A stretch of DNA of 64,000 bases, from positions 1 through 64,000 of the forward strand of contig DATBGO010000037.1 in the NCBI GenBank assembly GCA_036558005.1, in the 5' to 3' direction. The notes below the pieces were generated by a model. That model did no database searches and had not been told where the DNA came from. It saw only the letters and a program-made list of their open reading frames with translations. Below, one piece after another: positions 1 to 8,090 of this stretch. Origin of the DNA: DATBGO01 sp036558005. Lineage in GTDB: Bacteria > Actinomycetota > Actinomycetes > Streptosporangiales > Streptosporangiaceae. Each line of letters begins with the position of its first letter. Within the stretch, counting starts at the first letter, position 1. A program made the position numbers and the translations under genes.

Positions 1-356
1 TGCCCAAGCCGTTCGCGTTCGCCGAGCTCGTGGCCCGGGTGCGGGCGCTGTCGCGCCGCGCGCCGTCCGTGCCGCCGGTGCTGCGCCGTGGGGACCTGGC
101 CGTGGACCTTGCCCGGCACCGCGCCAGCCGCGGCGGCCGCCTGCTGTCGCTGACACGTAAGGAGTTCGGGCTCCTGGAGATGCTGCTGGCCGCCGACGGC
201 GCCGTGGTCAGCGCGGAGGACCTGCTCGAGCACGTGTGGGACGCCCACGCCGACCCGTTCAGCAACATCGTCTCGGTGACGATGGCCCGGCTGCGGCGCA
301 AGCTCGGCGACCCGCCGCTGATCGAAACCGTGGTGGGTAAGGGGTATCGGATGTGA
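1..356 (+). CDS. OmpR/PhoB-type response regulator, C-terminal part (5' end outside window)
   Basis: The reading frame is already open at the left edge, so only about 117 C-terminal residues are visible. The first residues read PKPFAFAELVARVRAL, the usual end of a receiver domain, in which the conserved Lys-Pro precedes the linker. A winged-helix DNA-binding domain follows, with the motif LTRKEFGLLEMLL and the C-terminal GKGYRM, both typical of Trans_reg_C domains. The stop codon overlaps the start of the histidine kinase gene by 4 bp, which indicates translational coupling and a cognate two-component pair. The phosphoacceptor Asp lies outside the window. The target genes cannot be inferred. 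Confidence 0.93.
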   Translation, partial: PKPFAFAELVARVRALSRRAPSVPPVLRRGDLAVDLARHRASRGGRLLSLTRKEFGLLEMLLAADGAVVSAEDLLEHVWDAHADPFSNIVSVTMARLRRKLGDPPLIETVVGKGYRM

Positions 357-1588
357 GCCGCCCGCGGCTGACCGTCCGGGCGCGGCTGATTCTGCTGTAT
401 ACCGGCTTGTTCGCCGTGTGCGGGGGGATCGTCGTGGCGGTCAGCTACACCCTGGTGGCGCGGCTGCGGGCGCAGGGCCAGGGGAATGGCCAGCAGCCTT
501 CTGCCGGTGATCTGTCCAGGTTCGCGGCACGGTGCCGGTCCGAGGAACTGAGCGCGCATCCCGACGCGCGCGTCCTTGCCAAGTGCGCCGCGTACTTCCA
601 GCAGCAGGGCGCGCAGGGCCAGCGTGACTTCACCCTGTCGCACCTGCTGCAGTACTCGCTGATCACGGTAGCGGTGGTCATCGCCCTCGCCGCGGTCCTT
701 GGCTGGATCTTCTCCGGGCGGGCGCTGCGCCCGGTGCACCAGATCACGACGGCCGCCCGCGCCGCGTCCGAACACAACCTGTCCGCGCGGGTCGCGCCGA
801 CAGGTCCCCGCGACGAGCTCCGCGAACTGGCCGAGACGTTCGACGAGATGCTCGGCAGGCTCCAGGCCGCGTTCGAGGGCCAGCAGCGGTTCATCGCCAA
901 CGCCTCCCATGAACTGCGCACCCCGCTCGCCGTCATGCGCGCCACCGTCGACGTCGTGCTGGGCAACCCCGATGCCACGCCCGGCGACCTGCGCGGCATG
1001 GCAGCCGACATCCGCGCCGCGGTCGATCACGCCGAGCATCTCATCGGCGCGCTGCTCCTCCTCGCGCGCAACGAGCGCGGGCTCACCGTCCGCGAGGAGA
1101 CCGACCTGGCCACGGCCGCCGAAGACGTCCTCGACACCGCCGGCCTGGGTGGCCGGCGGGTGCACGCCAGGCTGGAGCCCGCCGTCATCTCCGGCGATCC
1201 GGTGCTGGCCGAACGCCTCATCGCGAACCTGGTCGACAACGCGGTCCGGTACAACCACGCCGACGGCGACATCTGGATCAGCACCCGCACCATGGCGGGC
1301 AGCAGCCAGCTGACCGTGGCCAGCACCGGCCCGGTCATCAGCCCGGACGATATAGAACACATCTTCAAGCCGTTCCAGCGGCTCGGCGACCGCACCTCCC
1401 ATGACGGCTACGGACTCGGCCTGGCCATCGTCGCGTCCATCGCCGTGATCCACGGCGGCACCGCCACCGCCCGCCCCCGCGATGACGGCGGCCTGACCGT
1501 CACGGTCACGATCCCCTCGGCCGGCACACCGGTCCAGGGCACCGGCATTCAGGCAGCCGGACGACCAGGTGTTCCACGCCCAGGCTGA
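353..1588 (+). CDS. Two-component sensor histidine kinase
   Basis: A membrane sensor kinase of 411 residues. A first transmembrane segment lies near residues 10-31 and an extracytoplasmic loop of about 70 residues follows. The second transmembrane segment is near 100-122, then a HAMP linker. The dimerisation/phosphoacceptor helix has the H-box NASHELRTPLAV, with His at about residue 186. The ATPase domain has the N-box NLVDNAVRYN and the G-box DGYGLGLAIV. The start overlaps the response regulator stop by 4 bp, so the two are co-translated. The short extracytoplasmic loop is not recognisable as a known sensor domain, so the signal is unknown. The C-terminal 25 residues are Pro/Gly rich and probably disordered. 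Confidence 0.95.
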   Translation: MSRPRLTVRARLILLYTGLFAVCGGIVVAVSYTLVARLRAQGQGNGQQPSAGDLSRFAARCRSEELSAHPDARVLAKCAAYFQQQGAQGQRDFTLSHLLQYSLITVAVVIALAAVLGWIFSGRALRPVHQITTAARAASEHNLSARVAPTGPRDELRELAETFDEMLGRLQAAFEGQQRFIANASHELRTPLAVMRATVDVVLGNPDATPGDLRGMAADIRAAVDHAEHLIGALLLLARNERGLTVREETDLATAAEDVLDTAGLGGRRVHARLEPAVISGDPVLAERLIANLVDNAVRYNHADGDIWISTRTMAGSSQLTVASTGPVISPDDIEHIFKPFQRLGDRTSHDGYGLGLAIVASIAVIHGGTATARPRDDGGLTVTVTIPSAGTPVQGTGIQAAGRPGVPRPG

Positions 1589-1626
1589 CGCTTACCCGTT
1601 TCACGGCCGCTGCCCATTCTGTTTAG

Positions 1627-1812
1627 CCCACGGCGGTCGCCGCGGAAATCACCGAGGCCGTTAAGCGCTCAGGACTGAGCCGGGCGGCGTTCGCCTCCCG
1701 GATCGGGACCTCCGCCTCCCGGCTGTCCACCTATGCCTCCGGCAAGGTAACCCCGTCCGCCACGCTCCTGCTCCGGATCCGCCGTGTAGCCGACCGGGAA
1801 TCCGGGCGATGA
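1627..1812 (+). pseudogene. Remnant of XRE-type helix-turn-helix regulator
   Basis: The frame opens after a TAG at 1624-1626 and reads through about 60 codons to TGA at 1810-1812. It resembles the helix-turn-helix part of an XRE regulator: a recognisable core (SGLSRAAFASRIGTSASRLS, then TYASGKVTPS) is followed by a short helix. There is no ATG, GTG or TTG in a sensible position and no ribosome binding site, and the protein would stop right after the HTH. It is best read as a decayed gene fragment. The rest of the interval 1589-2023 shows no further coding signal. Confidence 0.55.
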
Positions 1813-2023
1813 GGGGTAACGAGGAAACCGTCCCCCGATCAGTACCAGGCACCCGGTCATCGTCCGCCTGATCCCACCGATCCGCCCGCGCGCTTCTCCA
1901 AGGCAGCAGATCACGGTCATGGGGGTTCTGAGATGATCGGGGTGCTGTCGGTTCGCGGCCAAATCCACATCTCCCAGGCGCGGCATCATCGCTGCGCTGG
2001 CGGGCCGCCGGGGGACATCAGCG

Positions 2024-2905
2024 TCACGCGATCGCGCTGGCGACTGTCTGGCTGACGAAGTCGATGTTCCGCAGGATGTCCTCGACTGGTACGGGGGCAT
2101 GTCGTTGCCGTCCGGTTGCGTCAGGTCGCGGGAGCACGATCAGGCGGTCCACGCCAAGCGCCGCATACTGCTCGACGCTTCGCTCGTCGAAGGGACCGAC
2201 CGGGGTCACGGAGATCTCGAGGCTGCCCAGCTCTGCGGGACGTTCATGGATTCCGGCGGCGCGCCCGAGCGCTTCGACCGACTGCTTCGCTTCGCCGGGT
2301 GTCAGGCCGAACCCGTACCAGCCGTTGCCCATCGCCACGGCGCGCCGCAAGGCGGGCGGGCTTTCACCGCCGATGACGATCGGCGGATACGGCTGCTGAA
2401 CCGGGCGCGGGTATGCCGTGACGCCGGCGAATGACGCGAACTCGCCTTGGTGGCTGGCCGGGCTCCCGGTCCAGATCGCGCGCAGCGCGCGGATGTAGTC
2501 CTCCATCCGCTCGCCCCGCCGGCGGAGCGGGATGCCGAGCGCTTCGAACTCCGGCGCCAGGTACCCGGTGCCGACGCCGACGATCAGCCGGCCCCCGCTG
2601 ACGACGTCGACACTGGCCAGTTCCTTGGCGAGTATGAGCGGATTCCGCTGCGGGAGGACGACTATCCCGCTCCCGATCCGCAACTCCCGCGTGTGTGCTG
2701 CGATCAAGGTCAGCGCGACACCTGTGTCGAGCAGCGGGGTCTGCGGGGGAAGCGGGGAACCCGCGACGATCGGGTCGGGGAGGACAATGTGCTCGCCCGT
2801 CCACACTGATTCGAACCCGGCGTCCTCCGCGGCCCGGGCCACTCGAATCGCGGCCGCGGGCTGGCCGCAGGTGCCGTAATTGATGGCGAACAGGCCGATC
2901 TTCAC
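2024..2905 (-). CDS. Luciferase-like (LLM) F420-type oxidoreductase
   Basis: A single-domain (beta/alpha)8 flavin/F420 oxidoreductase of the luciferase-like monooxygenase class, 293 residues from a GTG start (VKIGLF). The frame continues upstream without homology, so this start is chosen by family alignment. Family hallmarks are the N-terminal strand KIGLFAINYG, the AAEDAGFESVWTGEH segment, GSGIVVLPQRNPLILAKELAS and VGVGTGY. Members reduce or oxidise small carbonyl or alcohol substrates with F420 (sometimes FMN). The substrate cannot be told. It is divergent from the LysR gene at 3099, a common regulator/target arrangement. No strong ribosome binding site precedes the GTG. Confidence 0.85.
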   Translation of the reverse strand: MKIGLFAINYGTCGQPAAAIRVARAAEDAGFESVWTGEHIVLPDPIVAGSPLPPQTPLLDTGVALTLIAAHTRELRIGSGIVVLPQRNPLILAKELASVDVVSGGRLIVGVGTGYLAPEFEALGIPLRRRGERMEDYIRALRAIWTGSPASHQGEFASFAGVTAYPRPVQQPYPPIVIGGESPPALRRAVAMGNGWYGFGLTPGEAKQSVEALGRAAGIHERPAELGSLEISVTPVGPFDERSVEQYAALGVDRLIVLPRPDATGRQRHAPVPVEDILRNIDFVSQTVASAIA

Positions 2906-3085
2906 CGGGCGGGCCAGTGCCGGGCCGCCGTCACGGCACGCCGCGCGTCGCTGGTGACCGCGCTGTCCGGGGCACGGACATCCATCTAACCGTCCTCTCT
3001 GCGTGCCGCCGGATCTCGGCCGCTCACGGCGCCACGTTAGTGAAGAGCTCTGCGATAGCGCCAACGACTGTCTTGCATCCCTAAG

Positions 3086-3100
3086 ATGCGTAATACGCAT
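3086..3100. promoter_or_regulatory. LysR-type operator (perfect dyad, T-N11-A)
   Basis: ATGCGTA-A-TACGCAT is a perfect inverted repeat with 7-bp arms. It contains the LysR-family box T-N11-A (3087-3099). It overlaps the proposed start codon of the LysR gene and lies in the divergent gap to the oxidoreductase, so it is a likely autoregulatory and target operator. A TAAGAT hexamer at 3082-3087 could be a -10 element for a leaderless lysR transcript. Confidence 0.6.
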
Positions 3101-4106
3101 GGATGCCAGGATGCTGCGGACTTTCTGCGAGACGGCGAGGCTGGGCTCGGTAACGGCTGCGGCGCAAGCGCTCGGCTATACCCAGTCAGCCCTGTCGCGC
3201 CAGCTCACCGTGCTCGAGGCCACGGTCGGAGCGAAGCTTTTCGACCGCCGCGCGCGAGGGGTCAGCCTGACCGAGCACGGGCGCTCGTTCCTCCCTCATG
3301 CCGAGGCGCTGCTTGAGAGGCTCGATGCGGCCCGCCGCGATCTGCAAGCCCTCGACGAGCTCGAGCAGGGCCGGCTACGGGTAGGAGCCTTCCCGACTGC
3401 CGTCGCGGTGCTGATCCCCCGCGCGATGGCAGCCTTCCAGGCGGCACATCCCGCCGTGTCCCTCTCGCTGGTCGAGGGCACGACCCGACACCAGCTCGTC
3501 CGCTTGCTGGATGGCGTGGCGGATGTCGCCATCGTCAGCGCCTTTCCCGGGCAGGCGCTCGACGAGAGGCAGTTTCAGCTCACGCACCTGTTCGACGACG
3601 CGATGCTGATCGGCGTTCCGCGGGACCACCCGCTATCAGGCCGGCGCTCGCTTCGCCTGGACGAGCTCGCCGGTGAGCGCTGGATCGGCGCAGACACCAG
3701 CGACGACGACCGCCTCCTGGGCCCCGGGCAACTGCCGCTCGCGCCTTCGCCGCGGCCAGGCTTCGTGGTGCGCGAGTGGACGGCGAAACTCGGCCTGGTC
3801 GCGGCCGGGCTCGGCATCACGCTGGTGCCAGCGCTAGCAGCAGCAGCGGTCCGGCCCGACATCACGCTTGTGGGTTTGCGCGGACAGGACGCCCGCAGGC
3901 GGGCGATCTACGCCGCGACCGTGCGCGGCCTGACGCAGCCGCCGGCGACACGCGAGTTCTTGCGCATCCTCGAACTCACCTCGAATCAGCTACAGGAGAA
4001 ATACGCGAAGGCGGCCCGTGCCGCGGATCGGCCGCAGCCGGGTACCGGGACTCAGAGCACGGCCTGGTCAGCTGAGCACGCGCTTGGTGAATGTTCTGAT
4101 GCCTAG
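3099..4106 (+). CDS. LysR-family transcriptional regulator
   Basis: 335 residues from the ATG giving MDARMLRTF. The N-terminal winged HTH is classic (LGSVTAAAQALGYTQSALSR, then QLTVLEATVGAKLFDR). A linker helix and a periplasmic-binding-protein-like effector domain follow (about residues 90-295). The last 35 residues are a low-homology tail. The start is placed at 3099 because the HTH begins six codons later; 3111 is the alternative. No Shine-Dalgarno is visible and the start codon sits inside a T-N11-A dyad, so the message may be leaderless and autorepressed. The 3' end overlaps the convergent ABC permease gene by 39 bp. The likely target is the divergent luciferase-like oxidoreductase. The effector is unknown. 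Confidence 0.92.
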   Translation: MDARMLRTFCETARLGSVTAAAQALGYTQSALSRQLTVLEATVGAKLFDRRARGVSLTEHGRSFLPHAEALLERLDAARRDLQALDELEQGRLRVGAFPTAVAVLIPRAMAAFQAAHPAVSLSLVEGTTRHQLVRLLDGVADVAIVSAFPGQALDERQFQLTHLFDDAMLIGVPRDHPLSGRRSLRLDELAGERWIGADTSDDDRLLGPGQLPLAPSPRPGFVVREWTAKLGLVAAGLGITLVPALAAAAVRPDITLVGLRGQDARRRAIYAATVRGLTQPPATREFLRILELTSNQLQEKYAKAARAADRPQPGTGTQSTAWSAEHALGECSDA

Positions 4107-5030
4107 GTAACCGAAGACTGCCGTCCCGCCGGACAGCACCGAGAGGATCGCCCACATCGGCAGGTGCCCGACCCCGGGTGTGAGCACGGACCGCAGCCCC
4201 TCGGCCATGTAGACCATGGGGTTGGCCAGGACCGCGATCTGCAGCCAGCGGATGTGATGCAGCGCCGACCAGGGATAGTAGACGCACGCCAGCATCGTCG
4301 CGGGCAGCAGGATCGCCGCGAACAGCATCTGCGTCTTCCGGGGATCCATGATCGTGCCAAGCAGCAGCCCGAGCGAGGCGGCCAGCAGCGAGCCGGTGAC
4401 CAGGATGACGGCCAGCAGCGGCCAGCTGGTGACGTGCACGTGCGGTGCCTGTCCGGCGGTGTGCACCAGCAGCACGATCGGGAACACGATCAGCGCGCCG
4501 ATGAACGACTGGATCGCCCCGGCGATGATCTTCTGTACCCCGAGCAGGCTGACGGGCACCGGGGCGAGCGCCCGGTCTTCGATCGTGCGCTGCCACGAGA
4601 ACTCCATCACCAGCTGGAAGGTCACCGCCATGATCCCTTGAATGAGCAGCATGGACGCCATCAGGCCCGGCACCAGGATTGTCGCGAACGTGATCCCGCC
4701 TTGCCTGGCGGCAGGCCCTCCGGGCCGCACCCCGCCGCCGATCTTGGGCATCACGTAGGTGAACACGAAGACAAACAGCAACGGCTGCACGACCGCGCGG
4801 GCGAATATGACGATGGCCTTGCGGCGCAGCACCCGGAACTCACGCGCCATCATCGCGGCGAACGTCTTCCACAGGGTTGGCCGCGGCGCGGGCGCGGCAG
4901 CGATCAGGGCGCCGACGCCGGGCGCCGCGCGGCCGGGCTGCCCGGCGGCGGACGGCGCGGCGGCGGAGCGCGCGGCGGCCTGCCCGGCCGCCAGTTCTGG
5001 CCGTGGCGTCGCCGGGGTGACTGAGGTCAT
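4068..5030 (-). CDS. ABC-2 type exporter permease (DrrB-like)
   Basis: 320 residues. An Ala/Pro-rich cytoplasmic N-terminus of about 70 residues precedes an ABC-2 membrane domain with about six hydrophobic segments. Recognisable parts are AREFRVLRRKAIVIFARAVV before the first helix and the loop MEFSWQRTIEDRALAPVPVS, typical of DrrB/NodJ-type exporters. The ATG overlaps the stop of the ATPase gene (ATGA, 5027-5030), so the two subunits are translationally coupled. As the last genes of the TOMM operon they most likely export the mature azole peptide or give self-resistance. The permease has no peptidase domain, so leader removal must use another enzyme. Confidence 0.93.
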   Translation of the reverse strand: MTSVTPATPRPELAAGQAAARSAAAPSAAGQPGRAAPGVGALIAAAPAPRPTLWKTFAAMMAREFRVLRRKAIVIFARAVVQPLLFVFVFTYVMPKIGGGVRPGGPAARQGGITFATILVPGLMASMLLIQGIMAVTFQLVMEFSWQRTIEDRALAPVPVSLLGVQKIIAGAIQSFIGALIVFPIVLLVHTAGQAPHVHVTSWPLLAVILVTGSLLAASLGLLLGTIMDPRKTQMLFAAILLPATMLACVYYPWSALHHIRWLQIAVLANPMVYMAEGLRSVLTPGVGHLPMWAILSVLSGGTAVFGYLGIRTFTKRVLS

Positions 5031-6040
5031 TCCCGGTACTCCCGTCCGGTCAGGGTCAGGAAGACTGTCTCCAGGCTCGGCCTGAGCTGGGTGGCGTCGC
5101 GCACGGTGAGCCCGGCCCGGGCTCCCGCCGCGATCAGTTCGCCGAGCACGCCGCCGGGCTCGGAGGTGAAGACCCGGACCCGGCCGTGATCGGCCTCAGC
5201 CCTGGTGACGCCGGGCCGGCCCGGCAGGCCGGCCGCCAAGGCGAGGTCGCCGGGCACCGGCTCCTCGTAGTTGACCGTGATCACCGTGTCCGCCCCGGCG
5301 TCAGATTTCAGGTCCCGGACCGTTCCCGCCGCCAGCACCTCGCCGTGATCGATGATCGCGACCCGGTCGCAATGCTCCTCGGCTTCCTCCATGTAGTGGG
5401 TGGTGAGCAGGATCGTCTGGCCTTCCTGGCGCAGCACCCGCAGGATGTCCCACAGGTTCACCCGGGTCTGCGGGTCCAGGCCGGCCGTGGGCTCGTCCAG
5501 GAACAGCACCTCCGGGCGGTGCACCAGCGCCCGGGCGATCAGCAGCCGCCTGGCCTGCCCGCCCGACAGGTCGGTCGCCATCGCCTTACGCCGGTCGCCA
5601 AGCCCGAACGCCTCGACCAGCTGGGTCGCCCGGCGAACGGCCTGCCGCCGCCCCAGCCCGAAGAACCGGCCCCGGAACTCCAGGTTCTCGGCCACCGTGA
5701 GCTGCATGTCCAGGGTGTTTCTCTGAGTCGCCACCCCGATCCGGCGCTTCACCCCGACCGGGTCGGCCACCACATCGACGCCGGCCACCAGGGCCCGGCC
5801 GCCGGTCGGCAGCACCAGCGTCGTCAGCATGCCGATCGCGGTGGACTTGCCCGCCCCGTTGGGCCCGAGCAGGCCGAAGACCTCACCGCCGCGCACGGCC
5901 AGGTCGATGCCGCGCACGGCGGGCACGTCACCGCGCGAGGTCTTGTAGGTCTTCCGCAGGCCGTCAGTCCGGATCGAGACCCGGGCGCCCCGCGGGGCCT
6001 GCGCCACCGCACCCCGCGCCCGTACGCCGGCTGAGGTCAC
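5027..6040 (-). CDS. ABC exporter ATP-binding protein (DrrA-like)
   Basis: 337 residues. The GTG at 6040 is chosen because GAGGAG lies 6 nt upstream (6047-6052); an ATG at 6061 is possible. Walker A is GPNGAGKST, the signature is LSGGQARR and Walker B is VLFLDEPTAGLDP, followed by the switch His in LLTTHYMEEAEEHCDR. The C-terminal extension of about 100 residues is typical of DrrA proteins, which pair with DrrB-type permeases for drug export. It lies 34 bp after the sulfotransferase stop and overlaps the permease start by 4 bp, in one minus-strand operon with the TOMM enzymes. Confidence 0.95.
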   Translation of the reverse strand: MTSAGVRARGAVAQAPRGARVSIRTDGLRKTYKTSRGDVPAVRGIDLAVRGGEVFGLLGPNGAGKSTAIGMLTTLVLPTGGRALVAGVDVVADPVGVKRRIGVATQRNTLDMQLTVAENLEFRGRFFGLGRRQAVRRATQLVEAFGLGDRRKAMATDLSGGQARRLLIARALVHRPEVLFLDEPTAGLDPQTRVNLWDILRVLRQEGQTILLTTHYMEEAEEHCDRVAIIDHGEVLAAGTVRDLKSDAGADTVITVNYEEPVPGDLALAAGLPGRPGVTRAEADHGRVRVFTSEPGGVLGELIAAGARAGLTVRDATQLRPSLETVFLTLTGREYRE

Positions 6041-6074
6041 TTCGCGCTCCTCTCGCACCATGCGGCCGGACGGC

Positions 6075-7031
6075 TCAATAGCCAAGGTGGCGGGCCAGCA
6101 CAGTGATCCTTTCCCTGGCGCCGTCGCTGATCTGGCACCCGGGGCTGATGACGTCATGGGCGGGCGGGGGGACCGGGCGCAGGACTGGGTCGTTCAGGAA
6201 CTTAGGGTCACCGCCGCCGAACCCAGCCTCCTTGCCCCAGCTGGCGAATTCCCACCGCTCCGTCTGGATCATCCGGCCGATGATCGCCTCGTCGTGGTCG
6301 AGGCCAAGCCAGCACAGAACGTGCGGAAGCCAGCCGCGTGGCCGGCCGATCAGGTCTTCCGCGCGGACGCGCATCCACTGCCACTCCGGCAATCCCCGCA
6401 GGGCCTGCACGATCCGCAGGTGGCATGCGTACCAGTCCAGCAGGCACCGCCGGACCCGCTCCTGGTAGGTCATCTGCGGCGGGAAGAGGAACGTGTCATA
6501 CAGCGAGAGCATGGACCGCAGGGTGCTGACCGGATGCCTGACCAGATGCAGGTACCGTGCGTTCGGGTACGCGCGCATGCACGTGCTGAGCGCCTGGGCC
6601 GATCCGACGGTGAGCGGCGATTTTTCTACCCCGGTCAGCGGGCTGATCAGCCCGAGCAAATGGTCCATGACCTGTTTCGGGGATTGCGCCGATCGTTCCC
6701 GGATCCATTCGGCCGCGCGGCTGAGGGCGGCCGGATCCTGACGCCCCTCGTGAAGTTGCGCGACCGCCCGGGCCAGGCCGGTGAGCTGCACCCACCCGTT
6801 CTTCACCCCTGGCCGGTTTGCCGCTGCGATCCGCTCGCCGAGGGCCTGGCTGGTGAACAGGCTGGTCTCGGGCAGGCCGTAAAGCGACGGGTGCCCGGCC
6901 AGCAGCGCGATCGAAACCGTGGAGTACGAGCGCGCAGGCGCGAGCAGGAACACCGGATCGGGTGAACCGCCGGGCTGGCCGGGTCTGGTGCCGGAAGCTC
7001 CGGTTAGCGAGTCCGAGATCATTGCCGCCAT
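6075..7031 (-). CDS. Sulfotransferase in TOMM operon
   Basis: 318 residues, PAPS-dependent sulfotransferase family (Sulfotransfer_3 type). The N-terminal strand-loop FLLAPARSYSTVSIALLAGHP is the 5'-phosphosulfate-binding loop, and YLHLVRHPVSTLRSMLSLYD contains the 3'-phosphate-binding Arg-His-Pro-Ser region. It lies between the precursor peptide gene and the exporter, so it probably acts on the cluster product. The precursor has no tyrosine, and its only hydroxyl residues next to the cysteine-rich core are the two serines of ISSADNG, so tyrosine sulfation is excluded. Sulfation of serine, or of a hydroxyl made later, would be unusual for an azole peptide. A role on another substrate is possible. 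Confidence 0.85.
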   Translation of the reverse strand: MAAMISDSLTGASGTRPGQPGGSPDPVFLLAPARSYSTVSIALLAGHPSLYGLPETSLFTSQALGERIAAANRPGVKNGWVQLTGLARAVAQLHEGRQDPAALSRAAEWIRERSAQSPKQVMDHLLGLISPLTGVEKSPLTVGSAQALSTCMRAYPNARYLHLVRHPVSTLRSMLSLYDTFLFPPQMTYQERVRRCLLDWYACHLRIVQALRGLPEWQWMRVRAEDLIGRPRGWLPHVLCWLGLDHDEAIIGRMIQTERWEFASWGKEAGFGGGDPKFLNDPVLRPVPPPAHDVISPGCQISDGARERITVLARHLGY

Positions 7032-7149
7032 TCGTTCTGGGGTCGTGGATTGCGAGGATGTCCTGGCGGCCCGGGCCAGGCCCGTGGCCTGGCCCGGGCG
7101 ACCAGTGGCGGTCGGGGTGCAGTTCAGCTGACTTAGCCGCGGTGCGTGT

Positions 7150-7374
7150 TTAGTGAGGGGGCGGGTTCACGCAGCCGCAGTCACACCCGCAGCCGCAGCC
7201 GCAGCCGTTGTCGGCAGACGAGATATTCACGTCCGGGAGCGGATCGATGAAGCCGAACACGGGTGCGATGGTGTCGGGGTTCTCGGTGAGCAAATCGCGG
7301 GCGACATCTTCCCTCGCGGTCGCGCTTACCTCGAACGCCTCGACGTCGAGAAGACCCTGCATAGTTCCTGGCAT
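7150..7374 (-). CDS. TOMM precursor peptide with Gly-Cys repeat core
   Basis: A 74-residue peptide with ATG preceded by AAGGAAG (spacing about 6). The leader is acidic (LDVEAFEVSATAREDVAR, then DLLTENPDTIAPVFGFIDPLPDV). The C-terminus is DNGCGCGCGCDCGCVNPPPH: six cysteines strictly alternating with Gly (Asp once), then a Val-Asn-triproline-His tail. Alternating X-Cys is the typical substrate pattern of YcaO cyclodehydratases (compare microcin B17 and heterocycloanthracin), and each Cys could become a thiazole. It has no Tyr, Trp or Lys. The YcaO, ThiF-like and dehydrogenase genes lie directly upstream on the same strand, and the exporter lies downstream. No dedicated leader peptidase gene is seen, so the cleavage site is unknown. 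Confidence 0.88.
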   Translation of the reverse strand: MPGTMQGLLDVEAFEVSATAREDVARDLLTENPDTIAPVFGFIDPLPDVNISSADNGCGCGCGCDCGCVNPPPH

Positions 7375-7433
7375 TGCACTTCCTTCCCTTTGTGCCGGTC
7401 ATGGCCGGTGGGCCACGCTTGATATGTGCGGAA

Positions 7434-8090
7434 TCAGCTCTGCCCGTCACCGCCAGGCGGCCAGCCGATGGCAGCGGTGAACAAATGGGCCAGGCGGTCA
7501 TCGCCCGTGCGGAGCGACCGGCTGATACTGCTGCTGGCCCGGCCGAACAGGCACCCGGACAGCCCGGTGGAGAGAGCGGCCAGCATTGCCGCGTAGCCGA
7601 GTGTCCCGGCTCTGACCAGCAGCCGCTGATAGCCGTGCTGGGGGCTGCGGGCGCGGGCCTTGTCGAGGCTCCCGTGGATGAGCAGCAGCGCGGGTGAGGA
7701 CGCATAACTGGAACGCAAGTCGCTACGAAGCCCGTCCCCCGCCACCGGGACAAATCGTCGGTCCGCCGGAAGGTACCGGAATATCCCTCGCGGCAGGCCG
7801 GTGACATCCCACCCGGCGACCGCGATCCCGATGCCGCAATCGCCATGCTGCGGGGTGGGCCAGGTGGCCCGTTCCGCCTCGATTCCGGCCTGGCAGGCGA
7901 ACTCGAGCAGGTCGACTGGAACGGGCCTGGACGCGAACTCCCGGACCGAGCGCCGTCCGGCCAGCGTCCGCGCCAGCGCTGGTGGTGCCTGCGGGCGCGG
8001 CCCTGCTGGCCTGACGTCCGCGTGCGCCACCGAGCTGCCGGCCGCCTGCCACAATCGGCGCAGTGCCGCTTGTTCAGTCATCAGGACCAT
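7434..8090 (-). CDS. SagB/McbC-type azoline dehydrogenase (nitroreductase fold)
   Basis: 218 residues. The motif LARTLAGRRSVREFASRPVPVDLLE is the FMN-binding start of SagB-type nitroreductase domains. The segment LGYAAMLAALSTGLSGCLFG matches the second conserved region. In TOMM pathways such FMN enzymes oxidise thiazolines to thiazoles. The start at 8090 is chosen because GGAGG lies 9 nt upstream; ATG at 8081 is an alternative. It overlaps the end of the upstream gene by 17 bp, so it is translationally coupled. The upstream protein carries a second dehydrogenase-like domain. The two may form one active site at a dimer interface, as FMN nitroreductases do. Confidence 0.82.
   Translation of the reverse strand: MVLMTEQAALRRLWQAAGSSVAHADVRPAGPRPQAPPALARTLAGRRSVREFASRPVPVDLLEFACQAGIEAERATWPTPQHGDCGIGIAVAGWDVTGLPRGIFRYLPADRRFVPVAGDGLRSDLRSSYASSPALLLIHGSLDKARARSPQHGYQRLLVRAGTLGYAAMLAALSTGLSGCLFGRASSSISRSLRTGDDRLAHLFTAAIGWPPGGDGQS

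Noticed and set aside
1589..2023. An intact regulator gene downstream of the histidine kinase
   Set aside because: Only an HTH-like fragment without a start codon is present; listed as a remnant instead.
6060..6061. ATG at 6061 as start of the ABC ATPase
   Set aside because: GAGGAG sits at the right distance from GTG at 6040, and the extra seven residues add no homology.
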